This document shows positions 13,589-22,099 of a stretch of DNA of 22,099 nt, in pieces. The stretch covers positions 1 through 22,099 of the forward strand of contig JBGTSJ010000044.1 in assembly GCA_041940305.1 (NCBI GenBank), read 5' to 3'. The stretch is from JBGTSJ01 sp041940305 (GTDB taxonomy: Bacteria > Planctomycetota > Planctomycetia > Planctomycetales > Planctomycetaceae). Both the position numbers and the translations under genes were made by a program. Every line of letters begins with the position of its first letter. Positions within the stretch are counted from its first letter, which is position 1. The notes under the pieces are model-generated. The model saw nothing but the letters and a program-made list of their open reading frames with translations, was not told the origin of the DNA and searched no databases.

Positions 13589-14992
13589 ATGTCGGCCGAC
13601 AAGACGAATCCGGCGCCGGTCGCCCTGATTGCGGAAGACAGCCGCATCCAGGCGAAGATTCTGGAGAGCCGCCTGCAGCAGGCCGGCTTCACGGTGCACG
13701 TCGGCGGGGACGGCGCCGCCGCGCTCGAACTCGCGCGCCGCCACAGGCCCGACATCATCATCTCCGACATCGAGATGCCGCGGATGACCGGGTACGAATT
13801 CTGCCGCGCCGTGAAGGAAGACCCGAAACTGCGCGACGTCCCGGTGATCCTGCTCTCCACCCTGGCGGACGCGGTCGACATCATCAAGGGGCTTGATGCC
13901 GGCGCTGATAATTACGTCACCAAGCCGTACGATCCCGCCTATCTCCTGGGCCGCGTCGACGCGCTGCTGAAGACCCCGGTCGACGACGCCGCGCCAGGCG
14001 ACGAACTGGCCGTCACCCTTGCCGGGCAGACGTTTCACGTCAAGTCCGGCCGCCGGCAGGTGCTCAACCTGCTCGTCTCCACGTTCGAGAACGCTGTCGA
14101 GAAGAACCGCGAACTGCACCGCCTCAACGAACAGCTGACGCTCGCCAAGGAGAAGCTGCAGCAATGGAATGTCGAGCTGGAAGGGCTCAACCAGAAGCTG
14201 GATGCCGCGAACGAGCGGATGAGCCACGACCTCCAGGCGGCGGCCCGCGTGCAGCAATCGCTGCTCCCCGGCGGCCCGCCCGATGCGCCGGGGCTGGAAT
14301 TCGCCTGGAAGTACACTCCCTGCAACGAACTGGCCGGCGACTTCCTCAACTTCTTCAAGCTCGATGACCATCACCTGGCGCTGTTCGTCGTCGACGTCAG
14401 CGGTCACGGCGCGGCGTCGGCGCTGCTGGCGGTGGCGGTCGGCCGCCTGCTCACACCGCATGCTTCGGAGTCATCCCTGCTGGTGCGCCCCGATTCCGGT
14501 GCGGACGGCGTGCGGATCACGCCCCCGGCCGAAGTCGCCCGCGAACTCAACCGTCGCTTCCCGATGGAATCGCAGAACAACCTCTACTTCACGATGACCT
14601 ACGGCGTGCTCGACACGCGGACCCGCGAACTGCGATACGTCGTCGCCGGGCATCCCCCTGCCGTCCTCCTCACGGACGACGGCACGCCGCAGTTTCTCCA
14701 GGGAGACGGGTTCGCCGTCGGCATGATTGACGGCATCGACTACGACGAGCACTCCGTGCAGCTCAGTCCCGGCCAGCGGCTGTACCTCTACTCCGACGGC
14801 GTCCCCGAAGCGATGAACGAGCAGCTGGAGCAGTACACCAACGAGCGGATGCTCGACGTGCTAAAACGCTCGCGGCAACGGCCGCTCGATGAGAGCGTCA
14901 AGGAGCTGTTCGCCGGCGTTGAGGATTGGTGCCGTCCCAAGGGGCCGCTCGACGACGTCTCCATTCTGGGCCTGCATGTCGCTGCTCGGTGA
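13589..14992 (+). CDS. Response regulator fused to PP2C/SpoIIE-type phosphatase
   Basis: This 467-residue protein has a receiver domain at about 11-128 (acidic residues in IAEDSR, phospho-acceptor Asp60 in IIISDIEMPRMTG, Lys112 in VTKPYD). A linker and long coiled coil follow (about 155-225, KNRELHRLNEQLTLAKEKLQ). The C-terminus is an RsbU/SpoIIE-like Ser/Thr phosphatase (about 235-467). Metal-binding motifs are present: ELAGDF, VVDVSGHG and a terminal GPLDDVSIL. Family members usually dephosphorylate an anti-anti-sigma (STAS) protein or make a partner-switching output. It begins one base after the cheB stop with GAAAGAG upstream, so it belongs to the cluster and is probably phosphorylated by CheA. 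No STAS or anti-sigma kinase gene is in the window. The open frame extends upstream into cheB, but ATG 13589 fits best. Confidence 0.92.
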   Translation: MSADKTNPAPVALIAEDSRIQAKILESRLQQAGFTVHVGGDGAAALELARRHRPDIIISDIEMPRMTGYEFCRAVKEDPKLRDVPVILLSTLADAVDIIKGLDAGADNYVTKPYDPAYLLGRVDALLKTPVDDAAPGDELAVTLAGQTFHVKSGRRQVLNLLVSTFENAVEKNRELHRLNEQLTLAKEKLQQWNVELEGLNQKLDAANERMSHDLQAAARVQQSLLPGGPPDAPGLEFAWKYTPCNELAGDFLNFFKLDDHHLALFVVDVSGHGAASALLAVAVGRLLTPHASESSLLVRPDSGADGVRITPPAEVARELNRRFPMESQNNLYFTMTYGVLDTRTRELRYVVAGHPPAVLLTDDGTPQFLQGDGFAVGMIDGIDYDEHSVQLSPGQRLYLYSDGVPEAMNEQLEQYTNERMLDVLKRSRQRPLDESVKELFAGVEDWCRPKGPLDDVSILGLHVAAR

Positions 14993-15094
14993 GCCGGGGT
15001 GCGGATCGCTGCTGATTGGCCAGAATTAACGCGAAATTCATGTCGCAATGGGGGCAATCTGCGCTCCTGCTGCATTGTCGCATATCAGACATGG

Positions 15095-15123
15095 TTGCGA
15101 GGCAGTATTCAGATGCTGACAAT
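15095..15123 (+). promoter_or_regulatory. Possible sigma-70-type promoter before phosphoketolase
   Basis: TTGCGA (15095-15100) and GACAAT (15118-15123) are spaced by exactly 17 bases, each matching four of six consensus positions. They lie in the 169-base gap between the response regulator and the phosphoketolase, about 40 bases before its start. Matches this weak occur by chance, so this is only a candidate. Confidence 0.25.
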
Positions 15124-15161
15124 GCTCCTCCCGTCAGTCATCACTTCAGCAGGAGCACGTC

Positions 15162-17612
15162 ATGCCTACGACCGTGGCACGCAAGCCGAAGACGGATCGC
15201 CGGCCGGCAACCGGGCCGCTGGGGGCGGACGAACTGAAACGGATGGACGCCTACTGGCGGGCCCTCAACTATCTCTCCGTCGGGCAGATCTACCTGCTCG
15301 ACAATCCGCTGCTGAAGGAGCCGCTCCAGCGGGAGCACATCAAGCCGCGGCTGCTGGGCCACTGGGGAACCTCGCCGGGCCTCAACATGCTCTGCGTGCA
15401 TCTCAACCGGGTCATCAGGCGCGATGACCTGAACATGATCTACATCATCGGTCCGGGCCACGGCGGTCCGTCGCTGGTGGCGCATGCGTATCTCGAAGGG
15501 ACCTACAGTGAGGTCTATCCCAACATCAGCCAGGACGCCGAAGGAATGCGGCGGCTGTTCAAGCAGTTCAGCTTCCCCGGCGGCATCCCCAGCCACGTCG
15601 CCCCCGAGACGCCGGGGAGCATCCATGAGGGGGGCGAACTTGGGTACGCGCTCAGCCATGCCTACGGCGCGGCGTTCGACAATCCCGACCTGATCGTCAC
15701 TTGCGTTGTCGGCGACGGCGAAGCCGAGACTGGGCCGCTGGCTACCGGTTGGCACGGCAACAAATTCCTCAACCCTGCCCGCGACGGGGCCGTTCTGCCG
15801 ATCCTGCATCTCAACGGGTACAAGATCGCCAACCCCTGCTTCCTCGCGCGGATCCCCCAGGACGAGTTGCGGAAGTTTTTCGAAGGGATGGGATACACGC
15901 CGTACTTTGTCGAAGGGAGCGATCCAGAGGACGTCCACCAGCAACTGGCCGATGTGCTGGACACAGCCGTGAAGGCGATCCGCCAGATCTGGGACGAAGC
16001 TCGGAACAACGGCGTTGTCAAACGCCCTGCGTGGCCTCTGATAGTCTTCCGCACTCCCAAGGGCTGGACCTGCCCGCCGGAAATCGACGGCAGGAAGTGC
16101 GAAGACTACTGGCGCAGCCATCAGGTGCCGATGGGGGAGATGCACAAGGAAGACCACATCCGCATCCTCGAACAGTGGATGAAGAGCTACCGGCCGGAAG
16201 AACTGTTCGACGAGAACGGCCGCCTGAACCCCGATCTGGCCGAGCTCGCGCCAAAGGGCCATCGCCGGATGAGCGACAACCCGCACGCCAACGGCGGCCT
16301 GCTGCTGCGCGACCTGCGCCTGCCCGACTTCCGCGATTACGCGGTGGAGGTGAACAATCCCGGCGAGACCGTGGCCGAGTCCGCCCGCGTCATGGGCAAA
16401 TATCTCCGCGACGTGATGAAGCTGAACCTGCCCAGCAGCAACTTCCGCCTCTTCAGTCCCGATGAGAATAACTCCAACCGCTGGCAGGACGTCCTCGAAG
16501 TCACCAACCGCTGCTACATGGCGGAGATCTACCCCGAGGATGACCACCTCTCACCCGACGGCCGCGTGATGGAAGTTCTCAGCGAGCACCAGTGCCAGGG
16601 CTGGCTGGAGGGTTACCTGCTGACCGGCCGTCACGGATTCTTCTCCTGCTACGAGGCGTTCATCCACATCATCGACTCGATGTTTAACCAGCACGCCAAG
16701 TGGCTGAAGGTGTGCAACCACATCCCCTGGCGGCGGGACATCGCGTCGTTCAATTACTTCCTCAGCTCGCACGTCTGGCGGCAGGATCACAACGGATTCA
16801 GCCACCAGGACCCCGGATTCATCGATCACGTCGTCAACAAGAAGGCGGAAGTCATCCGGGTTTATCTCCCGCCCGACGCCAACTGCCTGCTCTCCGTGAC
16901 GGACCACTGTCTGCGCAGCCGCAATTACGTCAATGTCGTCGTCGCCGGCAAGCAGCCCGCGCCGCAGTGGCTGACGATGGATCAGGCGGTCAAGCATTGC
17001 ACGCAGGGAGTCGGCATCTGGGAGTTCGCCAGCAACGACAAGGGCTGCGAGCCGGACGTCGTCATGGCCTGTTGCGGCGATGTCCCCACGCTCGAAACGC
17101 TCGCGGCGGTCGAACTCATCCGCAAGCACATTCCGCAACTCAAGGTCCGCGTCGTCAACGTCGTGAACTTGATGAAGCTCCAGCCTCCCAGCGAGCATCC
17201 GCACGGACTGTCCGATCACGACTTCGACGCCCTGTTCACCAAGGACAAGCCGATCATCTTCGCGTTTCACGGCTATCCGTGGCTCATCCACCGACTCACG
17301 TATCGTCGCACCAACCACAAGAACCTGCACGTCCGCGGCTACAAGGAAGAAGGCACGACAACGACGCCGTTCGACATGGTGGTCCTCAATGACCTCGACC
17401 GGTTCCATCTCGTCGAGGACGTCATCGACCGCCTCCCGCAACTCGGCGCGAAGGCCGCCTACTTCAAGCAGGCCATCCACGAGAAACTTATCGAGCACAA
17501 GCAATACATCTGCGAGCACGGCGATGACATGCCCGAAATCAGCGGGTGGAGATGGGCCAGCAATCAGAAGACCGGCCCGGCCCGCACCTCCACCGAAGGG
17601 GACAACGTCTGA
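15162..17612 (+). CDS. xfp: Phosphoketolase (xylulose-5-P / fructose-6-P)
   Basis: This 816-residue protein matches the usual size of thiamine-diphosphate phosphoketolases, which split xylulose 5-phosphate (and often fructose 6-phosphate) with phosphate into acetyl phosphate plus glyceraldehyde 3-phosphate or erythrose 4-phosphate. Hallmarks are GHWGTSPG (66-73), GPGHGGPS (97-104), GGELGYALSHAYGA (157-170) and the ThDP-binding VVGDGEAETGPLATGWHGNK (182-201). Further along, FRLFSPDENNSNRWQDVLEV and GRHGFFSCYEAF are typical of the pyrimidine-binding domain, and QDHNGFSHQDPGF follows. The protein is cytoplasmic. The ATG at 15162 has AGGAG five bases upstream. Dual specificity cannot be decided from sequence. 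An inverted repeat lies just after the stop, and the glycogen genes follow on the same strand. Confidence 0.96.
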   Translation: MPTTVARKPKTDRRPATGPLGADELKRMDAYWRALNYLSVGQIYLLDNPLLKEPLQREHIKPRLLGHWGTSPGLNMLCVHLNRVIRRDDLNMIYIIGPGHGGPSLVAHAYLEGTYSEVYPNISQDAEGMRRLFKQFSFPGGIPSHVAPETPGSIHEGGELGYALSHAYGAAFDNPDLIVTCVVGDGEAETGPLATGWHGNKFLNPARDGAVLPILHLNGYKIANPCFLARIPQDELRKFFEGMGYTPYFVEGSDPEDVHQQLADVLDTAVKAIRQIWDEARNNGVVKRPAWPLIVFRTPKGWTCPPEIDGRKCEDYWRSHQVPMGEMHKEDHIRILEQWMKSYRPEELFDENGRLNPDLAELAPKGHRRMSDNPHANGGLLLRDLRLPDFRDYAVEVNNPGETVAESARVMGKYLRDVMKLNLPSSNFRLFSPDENNSNRWQDVLEVTNRCYMAEIYPEDDHLSPDGRVMEVLSEHQCQGWLEGYLLTGRHGFFSCYEAFIHIIDSMFNQHAKWLKVCNHIPWRRDIASFNYFLSSHVWRQDHNGFSHQDPGFIDHVVNKKAEVIRVYLPPDANCLLSVTDHCLRSRNYVNVVVAGKQPAPQWLTMDQAVKHCTQGVGIWEFASNDKGCEPDVVMACCGDVPTLETLAAVELIRKHIPQLKVRVVNVVNLMKLQPPSEHPHGLSDHDFDALFTKDKPIIFAFHGYPWLIHRLTYRRTNHKNLHVRGYKEEGTTTTPFDMVVLNDLDRFHLVEDVIDRLPQLGAKAAYFKQAIHEKLIEHKQYICEHGDDMPEISGWRWASNQKTGPARTSTEGDNV

Positions 17613-17637
17613 CGCGGCGCGCGACGCCACGACCTGT

Positions 17638-17696
17638 CCCCTCTCTCCCGCGCGAGTCGCAATGCCTTCTCGTAACGCACCATCGCGGGAGAGGGG
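17638..17696. repeat. C-rich/G-rich inverted repeat after phosphoketolase
   Basis: CCCCTCTCTCCCGCG is complementary, apart from a two-base slip, to CGCGGGAGAGGGG (17684-17696) around a 31-base loop. It starts 26 bases after the phosphoketolase stop and could fold as a terminator-like hairpin, though no T-run follows. Arm composition and loop length match the element at 11455-11511, suggesting one dispersed family. Confidence 0.7.
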
Positions 17697-17739
17697 CCGG
17701 GGGTGAGGTCGCAAGATAGTGCGGCATTTGGCACCTCCC

Positions 17740-19800
<2,061 letters not shown>

Positions 19801-19817
19801 CACGCTGACCTCTGACC

Positions 19818-20543
19818 ATGTCCACCGCTCCGCAACCCACCGGTCCCATCAACCTCGCCGATGAGGCCGCCGTCAAGGACCTCCTCACCGACACGGTGCT
19901 CTCGTTGTGGGACATCGTCAACAACCTCACGCGGCTCAAGCCGTCGAAGCACGATCGGTACCGCGTCACAATCTTCGGCTCCGCGCGGGCGCAGCCGGGC
20001 ATGTTCGTGTACGAGGAAGTGAAGCGTGTGGCAGGGGCGCTGGCGGAGATGGGATGCGACATCATCACCGGCGGCGGCCCGGGACTGATGCAGGCTGCCA
20101 ACGAAGGGGCCAGTTCCGTCGAGGCCGCCGATCGGAGCCGTTCCGTCGGCATCCGCGTAACACTCCCCTTCGAGCAACACGCCAATCCGTTTGTCGCCCA
20201 GGCCTTTGAGCATAAGACGTTTTTCACGAGGCTGCATCACTTTGTCCTGACGTCCGATGCCTATGTCGTCGTCCCCGGCGGGATCGGCACGGTGCTGGAG
20301 TTGATGATGGTCTGGCAGCTGCTGCAGGTGAAACACGTTGACGGCGCGCCGTTGATCGTCGTCGGCAAGATGTGGCGGGGCCTCGTCGACTGGGCCCGCA
20401 CGCACCTCGCCGGCTCGAACCCGCCGCTCGCCAATGCAGAGGATATGGATCTGCCGATCATCGTCGACACCGCCGACGAAGCCGTCGCCCTCATCCGCCA
20501 GTACCACGCCAACTGGAGCCAAAGTGGCCGCGTCACCCCGTGA
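19818..20543 (+). CDS. LOG-family (lysine-decarboxylase-like) nucleotide-binding protein
   Basis: This 241-residue Rossmann-like protein belongs to the LOG/TIGR00730 group. The two family motifs are GGGPGLMQAANEGA (85-98) and PGGIGTVLE (153-161). LOG enzymes cleave ribose 5-phosphate from nucleoside monophosphates such as cytokinin ribotides; many bacterial members have no established role. The catalytic Arg of the usual Arg-Lys pair appears kept as Arg138 (FFTRLHHF), but the next residue is Leu instead of Lys, so activity is uncertain. An N-terminal extension of about 45 residues precedes the core (VTIFGSARAQPG). It lies between two glycogen genes, but a functional link is inference only. 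Its final codons form one side of a perfect hairpin. Confidence 0.88.
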   Translation: MSTAPQPTGPINLADEAAVKDLLTDTVLSLWDIVNNLTRLKPSKHDRYRVTIFGSARAQPGMFVYEEVKRVAGALAEMGCDIITGGGPGLMQAANEGASSVEAADRSRSVGIRVTLPFEQHANPFVAQAFEHKTFFTRLHHFVLTSDAYVVVPGGIGTVLELMMVWQLLQVKHVDGAPLIVVGKMWRGLVDWARTHLAGSNPPLANAEDMDLPIIVDTADEAVALIRQYHANWSQSGRVTP

Positions 20544-20548
20544 CGCGG
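20528..20548 (+). terminator. Hairpin over the LOG-gene stop codon
   Basis: CCGCGTCAC (20528-20536) pairs perfectly with GTGACGCGG (20540-20548) around a CCC loop, spanning the TGA stop. No T-tract follows, so it is at best a weak or Rho-assisted terminator, or an RNA-stability element. Confidence 0.35.
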
Positions 20549-20660
20549 AACCAGCGCACGTCAGAGAACTCGGTTAACTATGTGAGCCCGTTCCGGATCA
20601 CGGAGTGACCTGGCCGCACTTCCCGTCATCGACCTTTCTCCATCCACTCGGATCACCGCC

Positions 20661-22099
20661 ATGCCCACGAGCCGCACCACCTCACCCCGGCACAACCTCA
20701 ACCGCTACGAATGAGGCCCCTTCCGCTTCACCGGCAAGACCGATCACGAGCATTACGACCGCCATCTCATGTTCGATCACGCCGTCACGCTCAGCGCCGC
20801 CACGCAACGCGAGCGGTTCGAGGCTGTCGCCCGTTCGCTGCGCGCCTGCTGATGCAGCGCTGGCTGCTCACCCAGCAGACGTACGACGTCGAGAACCCCA
20901 AGCGGGTCTATTACCTCTCGATGGAATTCCTCATCGGCCGGACGCTGGTGAACAACATCATCAACCTGGGGGTCGAGGACTATGTCCGCAGCGACCTGCA
21001 GTCCGATCCGCGGCAGGACTGGACCGGCGTCATCGAAGCGGAGCCCGATGCGGGCCTTGGCAATGGCGGGCTCGGACGTCTCGCCGCCTGTCTTATCGAT
21101 CCTCTCGCCACTCTGCAGATCCCCGCGGTGGGCTATGGACTGCGTTACGAATACGGAATCTTCCGGCAGGACATTGCCAACGGTCACCAGGTCGAGCACC
21201 CCGACTACTGGCTGACCCATCCCGATCCCTGGGAAGTCGGCCGCCCGGATGAGCAGATCGAAGTCCCCCTCAACTGCTCGTTCCGCATGGAGAATGGCGT
21301 CGTGCGGGCCGTTCCGGGGCACGCCAGCAAACTGCTCGGCATCCCCTTCGACCGCCCCGTCGTCGGCTACGGCGGCCGCACAATCAACACGCTCCGCCTC
21401 TGGCAGGCGGACTCCCCCGACTTCTTCGACTTCGGCGAGTTCAGTTCGGGCGATTTCGTGGGAGCGATCGTCGACCGCGCCCTGGCCGAGACGGTGACCC
21501 GCGTTCTCTATCCGGACGATTCCACCACCGCCGGCCAGGCGCTCCGCTTCCTGCAGGAGTACTTCCTCGTCTGTTGTTCGCTGGGGGACGTCACCGCCCG
21601 CTTCCGCCGCGGCAACGACGACTGGCGGCAGCTTCCGGAGAAGGTCGCCATTCAGCTCAACGACACGCACCCGGCGATGGCCGTCGCCGAACTGATGCGA
21701 ATCCTGCTCGACCAGGCGCAGCTCGGATGGGACGAAGCCTGGGATCTCACCATCCGCAGCTGCCTGCACTACACCAACCACACGCTGATGCCGGAGGCGC
21801 TGGAGCGCTGGCCCTATGACCTGATGGCCCGCGTGCTGCCCCGCCATATCGAGATCATCGAGATGATCGACCGCGACCACGCCCAGGCGGTGCGCCGGCC
21901 GGACGACGTCAAGATCATCGACAACGGCGCAGTGCGGATGGGCGACCTGTCGTTCATCACGGCGCGTCGGGTCAACGGCGTCTCGGCGCTGCACACCGAC
22001 CTGATGAAGCGCACGGTGTTCAAGAGCCTGAACCGGCTGCATCCCGAGCGCATCGTCAACGAAACCAACGGCGTCACCCCGCGGCGTTGGCTGTGGGGC
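20661..22099 (+). pseudogene. glgP: Glycogen phosphorylase, interrupted by a stop and a frameshift; 3' end beyond window
   Basis: The encoded protein is a GT35 glycogen/alpha-glucan phosphorylase, which releases glucose 1-phosphate from glycogen. From ATG 20661 the frame reads MPTSRTTSPRHNLNRYE, then TGA at 20712-20714, and continues GPFRFTGKTDHEHYDRHLMF. Near 20845-20849 one base is missing: adding it restores LRDLLMQRWLLTQQ-like sequence. From 20852 the frame is open to the window edge and contains YYLSMEFLIGRTL, AGLGNGGLGRLAAC, LRYEYGIFRQ, QLNDTHPAMAVAELMR, YTNHTLMPEALERWP and NGVTPRRWL. The pyridoxal-phosphate lysine lies beyond the window. An internal ATG (20769) would avoid the stop but not the frameshift. 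ATG 20852 would avoid both but lose about 64 N-terminal residues. High conservation after the lesions suggests either recent inactivation or sequence errors. Confidence 0.85.

Noticed and set aside
15141..16547. Long minus-strand ORF opposite phosphoketolase
   Set aside because: It is a shadow frame caused by GC-rich codons; the forward strand has unambiguous phosphoketolase motifs.
20712..20714. TGA in glycogen phosphorylase as selenocysteine or reassigned Trp codon
   Set aside because: No selenocysteine insertion hairpin was evident, TGA ends several other genes here, and the nearby frameshift would still break the gene.

Overview
The window is GC-rich bacterial DNA and probably comes from a member of the Planctomycetota. 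This is inferred from the style of the intergenic repeats (nested hairpins of short periodic units, a GGGAGGGCGAGG inverted repeat, and C-rich/G-rich hairpins), from the GC-rich codon use, and from the mix of genes. No rRNA or other marker gene is present, so the assignment is tentative. No tRNA, rRNA or CRISPR array was seen.

Layout. Positions 1-1250 are poorly resolved: a short signal-peptide reading frame on the minus strand, an unrecognised forward ORF with extreme GC3, three tandem A-rich heptamers and a low-information spacer. Positions 1257-4121 hold three separate forward genes: a secreted two-domain fasciclin (FAS1) protein with a strong terminator, a MerR/CarH-like regulator whose B12-binding domain lacks the usual histidines, and an SDR protein lacking the catalytic tyrosine. 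Positions 4122-4818 are a spacer with a decayed tyrosine recombinase fragment on the minus strand.

Positions 4819-14992 are a complete chemosensory cluster, all forward: cheW, a soluble double-PAS methyl-accepting protein, cheR, cheA, cheC, cheD, cheY, cheB and a response regulator fused to a PP2C/SpoIIE-type phosphatase. It has both the methylation/demethylation pair (CheR/CheB) and the CheC/CheD adaptation pair. Two inverted-repeat elements sit in the cheC-cheD gap, and a large nested hairpin built of 9-bp units sits between cheW and the receptor gene. No flagellar or pilus gene is visible. The cytoplasmic receptor and PP2C output leave open whether the pathway controls motility or a partner-switching type of output.

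Positions 15162-22099 are a carbon-storage block: phosphoketolase, glycogen debranching enzyme GlgX, a LOG-family protein and glycogen phosphorylase. Together they could release glucose phosphates and glucose from glycogen and cleave sugar phosphates to acetyl phosphate. The glycogen phosphorylase frame carries a TGA codon and a one-base deletion in its first 200 bases, then is open and well conserved to the window edge. It is either a fresh pseudogene or contains sequence errors.
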